A stretch of DNA of 64,000 bases from Lactarius indigo (taxonomy: Eukaryota > Basidiomycota > Agaricomycetes > Russulales > Russulaceae), in NCBI GenBank assembly GCA_025766275.1, contig JAFKAC010000032.1:124001-188000 (forward strand), in the 5' to 3' direction. Below, in pieces: positions 10,800 to 23,604 of the stretch. Both the position numbers and the translations under genes were made by a program. The notes under the pieces were generated by a model, which saw only the letters and a program-made list of their open reading frames with translations, did no database searches and had not been told where the DNA came from. Numbering within the stretch: the first letter of the stretch is position 1; each line of letters opens with the position of its first letter.

Positions 10800-13700
10800 C
10801 TACAGCTCATCCCGGATGGGTCCAGCGGGCACTTCGCTCTTGTCCGCGCCTTCCTCCTCGCCCGCAACACGGCCCTCAATTGTCTCTTCTGCGGGAACGG
10901 GGACAGGGATGGTCCCAGCCTTGGCGAGCTCGTTCACGTCCGCAGCGGCGGCGCTCGCGTGAATGCGACCCTCGTTCGCCAGTCTCCGTGTGAAGCGTGC
11001 AATCTCGGTATCGTACAGCTCCCATTCAGGGATCTGACGGGCCCGCGCAAGCTTCGGTTCTTTCTATAGGTGTAGAGGCGGGATTAATAGCTGAACAAGG
11101 CTGTTTGAAGGAAAGGGAAGGGGTGTACGAACCGTTAGAGGATTTTGGCAGAGATCGATGGTCTTGGCACGATCTAGTCTGTCCTTGCTACCTAGACGAC
11201 TGTTAGCATGGGGTCTCTAACTCGCCGCAGACTCGCTCTCAACTCACACCACGTTTCGCACTAAGGGAGAGTTTGTGTTACAGTAGCGTCATACTAGAAA
11301 TTCACGAAAGAAACTTACCCATAGCCAGTCTTCATGTAGAGAGAACTTTGAACGCATAAGCGACGCCAACAGTAGTCAAATAGTCCTGGACTCACTATAG
11401 GAACGTGTCCTTGCAGGTTATTCGGAAGGTCTGTAACAGGCCGTCAACCTCATCGCGAGTTTACATTAATTCACGAATGAGATGAGCGTACCTTGATCAA
11501 GGTTGGCAAGCGAATTGGGGTCGGCCGAGAGCTGTTGATAATGACTGCGCAGGATATCCTAGAGAGCGAAATGTGGTGTTCACAAGGCGAAGACAAGGAC
11601 AAGGGATTCCACGTACCCCGGCAGCCATCTGGCGGAACCGAACCAAGTCCACGACATACAGTGCGCTGCGGAGCCAACCAATCAGTAATCGGCACCAACC
11701 GGGCAAGGGCCGCAACTCCCCCTACCCCCTCCAAAAAAAAAGGGTATCACCTGATGTGGTAGGGACGCCCTCGCAAGAACTGCTCCCAATATCCCGTTTT
11801 CCAGAACCGGAAGCCCTCCATCTCCTCGTTATCGTCGCCCATCGGAGTATAGCCATAAGGTGCTCCGTGCAAGTCGAGGTCAATCAGTTCCTTCAAGTCT
11901 GCACGTACAATCTGGTCCGCGTCGACAAAGATCACTTTGTCGAGGTCCATCGGGAATAGAACGTCGAGGAAGAGAATCTTGTACGCCCAGATGATCCGTT
12001 GCTTTTCGCGTTGTTGTCTCAACCACGTCGGCCACTTGTACGTGACGAGCTCATACTGGAAACCGTATTCCTGAGCGAATTGAGGGATAAATTCCTGTGA
12101 AAAATGGTTAGGTTGCTCCCCATCAGACAGTGGATGGGAATCGTACCAGGAAGGATGGCGATAGAAAGTTCTCGATGAACCAAAACTTCACTGTGTGCTT
12201 CGTGTTGCGTAGAACACTTAGGATCATGATTGACGCGAATCTCTGGAAAATACGTGAGCTCCAGGCCGCATGAGTTAGTCTTTGCGTTAACTTTACCTCG
12301 TACAACAATCCCGACGCCACCGTGAAAATATTGATCTCGGCGTGTCTTTGCGTCGACACCCCTGTCTCCGCCTTGCTTCCCGATGACTTGAACATCGACG
12401 AAATGCTAACCTAGGTATCAGCTCGACTCACTTGACGGGACGAAACGTGGGGACTCACCGCGAAACGATACTATCGACGATTCCGCTGGGCTGCCGTTCT
12501 TCTTCTTCGGGGTCCTCGAGTACATCGACGAACTCCTGACCTGGAAGACGCGCTAGGCGCGGATACAGCGTCAGGCCCTCGAAGCTCGTCACCGTAACTT
12601 CGTTGTCCGCCTCCTCAACAGGGGGACTGACCCATCCCTCATTCCCCGCGCTTTCTAGCCAGAACACCTCGCGCCCGCGTCCCTCCCGAATCTCGAGGTG
12701 GTACACGCCCGGGGTTGCCTTGAACTGCAGGTAGCCTAGGTTCTCCACGACGAGGGTGTCGTCGATCGGCCTGCCATGGTGACCTGCGAGTTGTAGCTGC
12801 ACGCCCCGCGGGGGGGAATTCGTGCCCCTTTCGCGAGCGTGTCCGCCGACGATGATATAGTCGAGCTCGAAAACGGCCTCCACGCCGCGTTGTCGCTCGT
12901 CGCCAGACAAGACACCAAGCTGGATATTATCTAGGTCGTAGAGCGCTTCACGAGGGCGCACGACCCACGAAGAAGGCTCATCCAGGCCGAGAGTGTAGAT
13001 CGGTTCGGTTGGAAGGTCACGGAACAACACTTGCGCGGGAACCTCGTATCTGCAAATAGTCTATGAGAAGAACAAATGCTGGGAGTTAATGCAATGTTAC
13101 CCATTATCATCGAATGTGAGTGAAGGGATGAGATTGTAGCGGTAGAAACGTTTCAACGGGAGCTGTGGCGCGATGATGAGGTAAGTTCGTGAATAAGCAA
13201 ATACAGGTCAGGTGACATACTTCTGAGTACTCGGGCGGCTGGAGATGGAACTCCACCGTAACCGTCGGAATATTCGAGAGCCACTATACGCAGGGCAGTA
13301 TGAGCAAGCAAGCGAAAGTGCCTCATGGACCCAAAAGCACCTCAAAGAGACTTGTGTATTTTTGTGCCTGTTCGCTCAGAGGATCCAAGATGACAACGAA
13401 ACGATGCAACGCAGTCGTATTGTCGCCGATGGTAAATGCACTGATCGTAGACGGGAACCATCAAAATGTTAGTTAGCCTGTCGACCCTGCGAAGGGGCGA
13501 TGGATCACAGACGTGTATTGGCTTTCCATAACCTTGTAATTCTGATTGCGCGACACCAGGCCTTTGTTGAAGATGCCCGATCGGGTCGGATCCTCGACTT
13601 GCAACGTGGACATGACGGAAGATATCATCGACACGACGTCAGCCGCGGTCGCTCTGTGAATCGCAGTTTCAGAAAACTGGGTATCTACGCGCTTCGAAAC

Positions 13701-16700
13701 GCGGTGCCGGGGCTCACCGGTCGTAGCCCGCAAAGGCGGGGACAATATCCCCGAGAGCGCTCAACACAGGCTCGACGCGCTTCGCTAGCTCGTAGTCCTC
13801 AAGAATTCGATAATCCTCCGCGGTGAACTCTCCTGGTGCGATAGGCCCAATTATCTGTGAGAGCCGGATGGGCACATTATGTCAGCAGCTGGAAGCGAAC
13901 AGACAAAGTGGAAGGGACATCACTCGGCCGTTTATGATCAGTCCCGATGCGCCGGGTGCGAGGCCTGCCATCTTCGCGACCAATTTGCCTGTCTGAACGT
14001 ACCGCTGGTAATCGTCCTGGTCGATGTCTGCTAGGGCGACACCACCGGTGATCTCGTCAAGCGGAGAGGCCATGCTCAGAACGGTCTGCCCGTCCTGCCT
14101 AGATCCCGAGTCGTCACGAGGGCCGAGGGCCTGAAGCAGCTGTGACGCGGTAGCCTTCGAAAGGAGATCCTTAGATACAAGGTGAGACAATAGCGAGGAG
14201 ACATGTATGTGCCGTCCCGGGTCGCTGTTCGGTGATGCGGGATTATGAAGGAAGGTGAAACGTGAACGTGCAGAGCCAGTGTCCTTTTTGGAAGCCTATC
14301 AAACTAGGCGCGAAAACGGACTATATTCGACGACGTACAGCGAATGTGAGCGCGTCTCGTAACGAACTCAGGCCATCTTCAGTATCAAGATCCGCGACCA
14401 CGTAGACAGACAGCGATACCTGCTCAGAAGCTGCAACACATCGTCAGCGGCCAAGGGAGCTGACGTTGGGGGTCGACTCACCAGGGTATATAAATGCGTC
14501 CGGAGAGATGCGCAGTCCAGTCTGCTTGTGCAAGTCGGACAGGGTAATCACGCGCACGCCGCCGCCCAGTGGGACGATGTGACGATTGCGCCTCTTCATG
14601 GTGGTGGGCAAATCGTAGAAATGATTCTCAATGTCGTCCGCCTGATCATCCGTAATTGCACCCGCGTAGATCTAACAAAAAACAGTTCGTCAGATGCCAA
14701 CTGCGCGCAGTGGCAAAACGGTGACCTTCTCTTGGAAATACTGAAGAGCCTGTCCGACACTGGTTTGCAGCGGGTTAAGGAAGTTCTGCCCCCATTGGCG
14801 ATAAGATAGAACTTGGGAGACAAGGCAGGGGATCGACGTACGTCATCGAGCGCGTAATACTTTCCATTGATAAATGTGTGGCCGTTAGGTGACGAGGCCG
14901 CATCTGTACCCAGCCGTTGTGCATACGCGCGAGCCTTGTTGATCCTCGCTTCGAAGACTTCGGAAGTGCCGTCGGCCAGAACATCGAATGACAATGCCTC
15001 TCCTCCTCCTTTGATTTCCTCGCTACCAGCGAGCGCGTCGAATTGCCTCTGCACGTGGGACCAGTCCAATTCTGGCTCTCCCCTGTCCTGCAGATCCAGG
15101 ATCTGACGTAGAATAATCAGTCAGGGTAAAAGTCGTAAGTATGGTCCACGCACAGCGCCGAAGAATCGCATAGTCGCAACACGCCCGTAGTTCTCCGTCA
15201 AGTAGTAGAACACCCTGGCCATCCTCGCGCCCTCTTCCGTCTCAACGACGGGAACAATACCAAGGCGAATCGGGTAGGAGCGCTGGATGAGCATCGAGAC
15301 CGTGTTCGTAATGAAGTGCAGGCTTGCTGGTCGAGACAGGTCGAACACGAACACGACGTTGAACATGTTGCGACGGACAGTGGGCGCTTGACCTGGATAC
15401 ATCGGGTGCAAGAGCTTCGTTCGGTCAGTGACGCGTAAAAACGAACGGAAAAGGTGGACTTACTGCATATAAGGATGGCTGCCAACGTGCGTAGCTGCGC
15501 AAGAGTGAGAAGGCTAGGCATAGTACGAACTAGGCCACTTACCGGCTATCTTTCTCTATGTCATTCCACCAGAAGATAAGATTCCCATCTTCCGCACGGT
15601 CGCTGGAATCGAAAAGGCCATCTGTGGCGTCGGCTCTCGGCGAAGAAGTACCAAAAGAGGGATGGATGACAAGGTCAAACGCTTCTCCGGGTAGGAGGCC
15701 AAGGGACGTCAAGGAGAGCATAAGATCTCTTTCCTTGCGTACTAGACGAAGAAGGCTTCGGGAGGTTGTCAGTGACATCAGTCGGATGTAAGGAACAGTG
15801 AAAAGAAGGGAAGTATAGGACATTACCTGTACGGGTTCATCTCGTCTGGGGAGACCGGCGCCCCGTTCAACCAGACCGCGCTCACGCCAGAGCGAATTTT
15901 GTAAGAATTCGAAGAGACTTCCTCTAGGAGGCCGGACTGTGGCACAATGCGTCGGGCGAGAGAAGTCGCGTATCTTGGGAAGTCATGGACCAGGTGTTTT
16001 AATGTCTGGAGCGGGGTCGATGATTCGGAGACCAGCTGAGTGGCAAGAACACCAATCTCTTGCACGAAAAGGTCAGCAGGACGCGACGGATCGCGACGGG
16101 GGAAATAGTGGGACGCTTACGAGCTATCTCGTCTTTTGTTAGAGGCTCCCCGACGTTCAAGGTCGTATTGAGGGGGTGTTGTTCTAGGAGAAGGAGGACG
16201 CTATCTAAATCGCCTTCTGCCTCATCGGCATAAATTGTCTGGGCGTCTTCCGATGTGAGGTCTAGTGCCGCTCAGCGTCAGAAGAAAGTCGTAAGGGAGA
16301 ACGACGCCAAAAAGTACTTCTGCTGTGGGACCGTCTATCGTCGAGAGCGAGATAATCCATCTTTTTCAAGTCCAGCGTGACGCCGTAGCCAGAGAGGTAG
16401 CTCCTTTCCCGTACTACGCCATCAGGAGGGACGGGTCTTAAGATGTATTGGACTCTCGGAGTGGGACCACTGGACAACCGTAGGAGGTGTGAGTGGAGCT
16501 GTCGGAAATTGGTAGATAGGAAAGAGGCATAGAGGACGGCAGTGCGCGGTGGACTACTCAGAGCCTGATCGGGTGTAGGATATATGTGATCGAAAGCAAG
16601 TGTGTGGGGCTTCGGAAACGGTTCACTGACGCTGCAACGTGAGCACCGCAAGAGCAGAAACCCGGAGAGAGGTTGACGACTCACGAAGACAAGGGGCCCC

Positions 16701-17274
16701 CCGCATGATCGAGGGTGTCCGGGCCCGTAAGGTGTACGAGCCTTTCCACGTCGCAGACGACCTCTCCATACCAGTCCACCCACGAGCCACACGACTCTGC
16801 ATCCACAACTGCATCATTCAGGGTCTTTCTCGCATTGTCCGAATAATGTTGGTAAAAGGCGACGATTTTTGGATTTGCAGCGTGCAGGGCGAGCTGGGCT
16901 TGAACAACTTCTACTGCACCCGGTTTGGACAAGTAGCCGGCAGAGAGTGCGGTCTGTAATGCGAGCTGCTGCTGCGCCTCGGGTGAGAACTTGTCCTTGG
17001 CCGGAAACGCGTCAGGGCTGGTCAAGGCGTCCAAGAGTGGGAAGAATGCATCAGGTTCTTCTAATGAAATTGTTTCTCTGCAAAAGGAGACGTGACATTA
17101 GACGTAAGGTAATCGTCATGAGGGACCGTACATGAGTTCGAGGAGGAATGGCGGAGAAGGCCAGGAGGTGCGGAGGGAGACGTTGACTGGTGGAGAAGAA
17201 CTGCGACAAAAAATGGCAGAGGAAAGCAGGGACAGGACGAGACCAGGCCGTACTGAGACGGAGCTCGTCCTCAT
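10800..17274 (-). CDS. UDP-glucose:glycoprotein glucosyltransferase (UGGT)
   Basis: This ER-lumen folding sensor re-glucosylates N-glycans on misfolded proteins for calnexin recycling. The chosen start is the ATG at 17274. It gives a basic N-terminus and a hydrophobic signal peptide ([12 protein letters not shown]), then [16 protein letters not shown], a segment typical of UGGT N-termini. Intermediate exons carry the thioredoxin-like repeat region, for example [10 protein letters not shown] with [13 protein letters not shown], and [14 protein letters not shown]. The GT24 catalytic domain is clear: [50 protein letters not shown], then the DxD-bearing [36 protein letters not shown] and [17 protein letters not shown]. 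The last exon ends GPIRDEL-stop, an HDEL-like ER-retrieval signal. There are many short GT-AG introns, including one 13-nt micro-exon. No disabling change was seen, though exon joins were not all verified. Confidence 0.9.
11248..11260 (-). other. 13-nt micro-exon of UGGT
   Basis: On the minus strand TGCGAAACGTGGT is bounded by a cccttag acceptor and a gtgag donor. Joined to the preceding exon, which ends LW, and the next exon, which starts GTAGCAAGGAC, it yields C-E-T-W-C-S-K-D. That matches the CESWCSK-type stretch expected at this point in GT24 domains, and the phase works exactly. Without it the frame breaks. Confidence 0.8.
11319..11345 (-). other. 27-nt mini-exon of UGGT
   Basis: This encodes FSLHEDWLW, nine whole codons, between an ...aaag acceptor and a gtaag donor. 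It supplies the conserved segment between [12 protein letters not shown] and the 13-nt micro-exon. Confidence 0.8.
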
Positions 17275-17523
17275 TTCGGTGCCAGTGGAATGCGAGCCTA
17301 GGCTAGACGGTCACTGGTCTAGCGTGTGAGGTGGTAGATCACGTGATGTTGTGCGGCGTGTAAAGTGCTATATAGGTCACTGGTGACACGCGTTGCTTAA
17401 GGAACCTGGGCGTATGTTCTGATCAAATATATCAAGTTCGAGCAGAATACGGTGGGAATCTCATGAAAAAATCAAGCTATAACACGAGTCCGAGCACAAC
17501 CTCATCACAATTTCTGACCCGCC

Positions 17524-19577
17524 CTACTCCTTATCCATATCCAGTTGTTGGCGAATCAGATCTGCAAGTTTCTCCTTGGGGTCTAGAGCCCTCGTTCCAG
17601 AAGCTATATCACTAATCAGTCGGTGTATGTTTCCGGCGTGGGAGTCTTGGTAGCTCTTCAACGCGTCCGCGATGAGCTCCCTGTCGAGAGGCCTAGGTGG
17701 TTCCTTTACCAGTACGGCAATAAATAGGTCATGCAGAATCAGAGTGAGATCCACGATGTACGCCCCTAGACACCGAGCGGTCAATGGGCTGTTGCAAGCA
17801 AACATCAATATTAACTTGCGTCCGGGATATGATTTCCACGTACATCGCTTGATATTTTTGACAAAGGAATTTGACTGCGACAACTGCGATACCGGCTGCA
17901 CTAAGCACCTGCGCCAAAGAGGTGGCGACGGTACCAGCGATTGCAGTCAGGCCGGAGAGGGTGGATAGCGTCTCGTTCATGCCTCTAAAAACGACTATAG
18001 CTAAGATGTCGATTTTGGGTGGATGACTAGACTCACCCACTGGCAGGTTGGGGTTCAGTTAACAATGGCTCAATGAGCTTGATCATGTTTGCGCGAAAGT
18101 ATGTCGTTGACAGCAACTTAAAATAGTGACCAAATGAACAAACTATGCAGGGCGTTGTGGATGGAGCTCACCTTGTCCGGGTCGTGAAAATTCCAGACCT
18201 CAATAATATCCAGGTGAATACGCAACAAACAATCCGACAAAATGTATCCCCTAAACACGCTGCTCTTGCCCAAATCGATCCAATATTCTAGATCTATTGT
18301 AAGCTCTACTCGTAAGCGACCCAGTGGAAGAAAACGTACTTTTGAAGCCCTCGCTGACGATGACAGTTATTCAGACTCAGAAACAACCCCCGAGTCAGGG
18401 ATACGCACTTTATTGAAAAATTGACCTTTTGCTGCGCATTGATTTGCTGAGCAGCAGCCCACGGCACCCATAAGTCTCCTTCCACTGCATGCAGACATTT
18501 CCGAGTGGTCTCGGTCAATCCTTTGAGCATATCGAAACATTCTAAGCAAAGGCATGGTCAGCATCATAGGATATTGATATATAAAAAAGTATCGCTCATA
18601 CTAGGGTATTTTTGGTGCGTTGATACAGTGACATATTCGAAGCGTCGCTGAGAAGTACCAATCAACTCATCCAGATAATGCTTGGCTCTTGCTTCGGCAT
18701 CGGTTCGAATTCCTTGAGTACTAGCGGGCTCGCCAGGACGCCGTTGGGCTGCCTTGGCGGCTCGATAATGTTCGTTGAAAAGAACATCATACTTCGTGAA
18801 AACGATAATCACGGCAACCTTTACTTCAGCGTGCGTCAGTTCGAGCAGGGTCTAGGAGGATTTAAACGAATCTCACACTCGGTGGCGAGCTTTAGGACCT
18901 CCTCATCGGCAGTTTGCATCAAACGCGATCCGGTGCACGGGGTTTCGATGCACAACCTATGTGCCAGATGAAGGCTGTCCTAAACCATAACGAAAACATA
19001 ACAAAAAAAGATATTACCAAATGGCATGCAGTCGGTCCTTTGGCTTCAAGCGCTCGTCACATTTATCGCGAATAAACCCCTCGACGACTTCCCACTTCTC
19101 GAGGGTCCCAGGTTCAAAACCTTGGCTATCGTGAAGGATGAACCGTGGATTAGTGTCAGAAGTGTATTCATGGGCAATGTCTGCTTTTCCGACACGATCA
19201 TGGGCAATATCGATGTCCTGCTCACTGGCGTAAGACGTGATCAAGAAGGATCGACACAGCGATCTTACTCTTATGGCAATGTTGAAAACACTACTGACAA
19301 GAGAAGACTTTCCGATCCCCGTCTGTAGAAGTGATGCGGTCAATCCAGCGTTTCTGCCAGTGGAGTCGGAAAGAAGTCTCACGTTCCCCACCACGAGGAT
19401 TCGGAATCTGCAACAAAACAGCGCCCTACTAAGCCGATCAATAAGCCGATGATTGAATGATACATACCTCGGGCACACGGCAAGAGTTGCTTCAACTGTC
19501 GACGGAAGAGAGTCCGGGGGATTTGTGTTCATGATTGTAGGACGAAGAGGGTAGTCGCATCTGATAGAAGGGACCAA
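17524..19577 (-). CDS. Multi-exon G-domain GTPase with hydrophobic C-terminal segment
   Basis: Exon joins give RFRILVVGN plus TGIGKSSLVSSVFNIA, forming the P-loop GNTGIGKS. Next is TNPRFILHDSQGFEPGTLEK (G3, DSQG), ending RLHAIW. Another exon has MIIVFTKYDVLF (G4-like TKxD). Later exons contain TIDLEYWIDLGKSSVFRGYI and IIEVWNFHDPDK, then YFRANMIKLIEPLL. A hydrophobic stretch follows (LSGLTAIAGTVATSLAQVL, then AAGIAVVAVKFL), suggesting membrane association. The tail is helical and ends QLDMDKE. The start is either the ATG at 19577 or a second in-frame ATG about 15 codons later. It is the intact relative of the broken GTPases in the two duplication copies. Role unknown; GTP binding is inferred from motifs. 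Confidence 0.75.
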
Positions 19578-20742
19578 ACTGATAAGTTCACACCCTTACA
19601 TTCCCATCGGACCATTCCAGTACAATTAGTACCGTTTTTGTACGGGCCATCAATATGTCACGGGAAGGTGGCTACGCTCCATTGAGGCTTTCAAATTTAT
19701 CTATATTCATCCATATTTGTCCTTGACTGTGCGATGTCGTACTTGGGTGTTGACGCACGTTGATACATTGCTTCGCGCTTCGTCGCAGGAAGACATCTTG
19801 GCTCGTTCACAGACATAACCTTGGGCGTCCCAGGCTGGCCGGGCCGCAGAGAACCAGTCCCTTATCTTCTCGACTATTACTACTGGCACGCTCATACGCG
19901 TACGTTCCCACTGATCTATTTTAGATCGTCACACACTGAGGTAGATGTGGAGACGGAAGTGAAGGACCAAGACCGTGACCCCGAGGCATATGGAAATAGG
20001 TCAGGGGCCAACGCACGAGATGCGTTCAAAACAACGTCCCCGCATCTGCAGGACCGGAAACCACGCCTGCCGCAACGGTGGCAGATGCAGGTGCAGAGAA
20101 CCACCCAGCGCTGCCCCACAGTCGTCCATGACAACGACCCAGAGCGACTGTAGCTGATGTCCTACCAGTGCAACCCCAGGACGGGTCTTCCAGTTCGATG
20201 GTGCACGCGACATAAGTGGTGGACCTGCGGCCCGGGTCGATCAGCTATGAGACGGTCCTGAACTGCGTCGTCGATTTTAACGACAGGGGTGACGTGCATG
20301 GGCTGCCACGCAAAGGAAAGTACATCTTCCATCAGGTGTGCGTCAACCTGTGGCTGGTCCGATCTGCCAACACGGTAAGCAACCACCCGTGCCTCATCCG
20401 GTATTTTCTATTACATGTCCAGGCACTGGAGATGATGCTGGCAGGGTGAGCTGGCCGAGTGTCAGACCTGACAGTCGCCGGACGCTACCTTCACTTTGTG
20501 TGGGACCGTCACCAGCTCAGTACGAATGGACACTGAAAAGGGACTCACTGACCCGCTGCTGTCGCTCGCTCCCAGCCAGAGCCCTGGCCAGGAGCATGAC
20601 GTATATCCCTTCCAAGCTGTGCACCCGAAGCGATCATGCCTGCGTACCACACCCTCTAGTTTTCACATTGTTGCACCAGATTGTCTTTGGCAACGATGTG
20701 GTCAATGCAGACCGCTTCAGGTTCCGTGATGCGCAGAGCTGA
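19578..20742 (+). other. Intergenic; weak possible spliced reading frame
   Basis: A plus-strand frame near 20216-20376 encodes ETVLNCVVDFNDRGDVHG and HQVCVNLWLVRSANT. It ends at a plausible donor (gtaagc), with an acceptor (tccag) near 20421 leading to ALEMMLAG and a stop. No family was recognised and no start is convincing. The rest shows no recognised feature. Confidence 0.2.
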
Positions 20743-20959
20743 GAACCAGATCCTTGCATCGTTTCTCTGGTACATTTAGGTACGCGCATTTAAAGCCAAT
20801 GCTTAAGCAATTGTACAGAGAGCCTATTGATCTGATTGGTAGAGCCTTTGCTACGTTTTCATATAATACAGATTTTAGAGCAATCAGATAAATGAGAATG
20901 ACGTCCAAGACAGTATCAATGCTCAGTTTAAAGGTTCGGAGTTGTCGGGATGGGATGGG

Positions 20960-21245
20960 CTTAACGAACGATAATAATCAGAAGCAGTTGGTACGAGAAA
21001 AGGTGATCGAACATACGAAGACGATGACTGAGAAGAATTTCAGACAGTGCGGCGATGAATGCGGTTCGTTCGTGTGAATCCCCTAGTTTGTCAAGGGCGA
21101 CCTTGACCTTCCCTTGTGTGCCAGTTTCCGTATATATTGCAAAAGCCTTGCGAAAGGCATCGATAAAGGAGATGGATGAGGATTGGTACCAGAAGGAACT
21201 TTCAAGACAAATGGCGAGCGCTGGATGACGCCGAAAAATGAACGG
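20960..21245 (-). CDS. C-terminal exon-like frame, copy B
   Basis: This is the duplicate of 339-608. It reads SFIDAFRKAFAIY, then SHERTAFIAALSEILLSHRL, in one open minus frame, ending a little later than copy A because of a one-base indel near the stop. The surrounding sequence is also duplicated. Possibly the last exon of the neighbouring GTPase remnant. Confidence 0.3.
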
Positions 21246-21504
21246 CGACTTTGAAGGACAATAAGTACAGGAAGCAATTCCAACGAACCAGAAAACACGG
21301 GAATGGAGGGTTTCTAATTTTAATCAGCATCTATCACTGTGACGTGGGGCAAAACTTGACGAACATCAGACATTTTCTCTGCGATTGCCGAAACTTCCTT
21401 GGCGTTCTGTAACTGAGGAAAGGAAGAACGAAGTTCAAGGCAGACGGGATCAGCGTGATTGCAACTGTAGAAGAGCAGGATACCCACAAGCTGGTGACGT
21501 TTAA

Positions 21505-22965
21505 GGTCAGCTTATCAGTCATAAAGTTCTGCACAAAAGGGAGAGAGCGCCTCACAGCCTGGACGGGATTTGAGGTTGGGTTGTCAGTCACCGAATATTG
21601 CACAAAACCGAGAGAGCGACTCACTTCCTGGACACGTTTTCAGGTGGCGTCGTCAGTCGCCGAATTTTGCACAAAACCGAGAGAGCGACTCACTTCCTGG
21701 ACACGTTTTCAGGTGGCGTCGTCAGTCGAGCGAATTTTGCATAAAACCGAGAGAGCGACTCACGGACTGGACACGTTTTCAGGTGGCGTGGTCAGTCGCG
21801 CCGAATTTTGCACAAAACCGAGAGAGCGACTCACTCGCTGGACACGTTTTCAGGTGGCGTGGTCAGTCGAGCGAATTTTGCACAAAACCGAGAGACCGAC
21901 TCACTTCCTGGACACGTTTTCAGGTGGCGTGGTCAGTCGGCAAATTATGCACAAAACCGAGAGACCGACTCACTCGCTGGACACGTTTTCAGGTGGCGTG
22001 GTCAGTCGAGCGAATTTTGCACAAAACCGAGAGAGCGACTCACTCGACTGGACACGTTTTCAGGTGGCGTCGTCAGTCGCCGAATTTTGCACAAAACCGA
22101 GAGAGCGACTCACTCGCTGGACACGTTTTCAGGTGGCGTGGTCAGTCGCCGAATATTGCACAAAACCGAGAGAGCGACTCACTCGCTGGACACGTTTTCA
22201 GGTGGCGTCGTCAGTCGCCGAATTTTGCACAAAACCGAGAGAGCGACTCACGACCTGGACACGTTTTCAGGTGGCGTCGTCAGTCGCCGAATTTTGCACA
22301 AAACCGAGAGACCGACTCACTCCCTGGACACGTTTTCAGGTGGCGTCGTCAGTCGAGCGAATTTTGCACAAAACCGAGAGAGCGACTCACGAACTGGACA
22401 CGTTTTCAGGTGGCGTCGTCAGTCGAGCGAATATTGCACAAAACCGAGAGAGCGACTCACGACCTGGACACGTTTTCAGGTGGCGTGGTCAGTCGCCGAA
22501 TATTGCACAAAACCGAGAGACCGACTCACTTCCTGGACACGTTTTCAGGTGGCGTCGTCAGTCGCCGAATTTTGCACAAAACCGAGAGACCGACTCACGA
22601 CCTGGACACATTTTCAGGTGGCGTCGTCAGTCGCCGAATTTTGCACAAAACCGAGAGAGCGACTCACTCGCTGGACACGTTTTCAGGTGGCGTCGTCAGT
22701 CGCGCCGAATTTTGCACAAAACCGAGAGAGCGACTCACTCGACTGGACACGTTTTCAGGTGGCGTGGTCAGTCGCCGAATTTTGCACAAAACTGAGAGAG
22801 CGACTCACTCGCTGGACACGTTTTCAGGTGGCGTCGTCAGTCGCCGAATTTTGCACAAAACCGAGAGAGCGACTCACTTCCTGGACACGTTTTCAGGTGG
22901 CGTGGTCAGTCGCCGAATTTTGCATAGAATGGAAAGAGTGACTCACATCCTAGACACGTTTTAGG
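21505..22965 (+). repeat. 69-bp minisatellite, homogeneous array
   Basis: About 21 units share the unit of 865-3133 but are nearly identical to one another. Occasional one- or two-base variants occur at the gtcgccgaa / gtcgagcgaa / gtcgcgccgaa junction. The homogeneity points to recent unit turnover after the duplication. Confidence 0.92.
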
Positions 22966-23604
22966 CCACCATCATCAGTATTCCACTCGGATCACGGGTA
23001 ATTTATGATTACCTCCTGTATAGATCATCATGTTCAGCTTCCGCATCCTTGTATTACATTTCTTTCTTACCGTCTGTCCCTACACCACGATCGTATCTTT
23101 CTGAGTACAACTCTTGATAATGCAACTTACATACTGTTATACAAATGTCAGTTATCGCTTTCGTCCATTGAAAATATTCATTCTCTCACGTCCTAAACAG
23201 CGCATCAATTCTCCGTCTCTCGTCAGAAAATTTCGCATCCTTCGTACATAAACCTTTGCCTTGTTAGTCCGCATTCATCCTTTGTGATACTGTGTCAATA
23301 GATGAGAAAATACCCAGAAAGATAAACCTCTTACCTCTCATGATTGTCGGTTGTACTCACTCCGAACTGTTGGTATAATAAATCAACAAAGAACAAACGA
23401 ACACGGCTTTCACTCACATATGAATGGCGGAACCATGACAAACATTTGATCAGCCAATTCCCACTTTGACCGTTACAATTAATGTAGGAAAAATCTGGCC
23501 CAACAACACTGATAATACCAACCATGGAAGCGCTCGACATAGGATTCGGCGCACTGGAATGGACGTCAATGAGCACATTCAATTAGGTTTTTCAGGGAAA
23601 CGCC

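Noticed and set aside
21455..22964. Three overlapping 377-464-codon frames in the second minisatellite
   Set aside because: Same cause as the first array. Junction variants of one or two bases shift the repeats between frames, which a real repeat protein would not tolerate.
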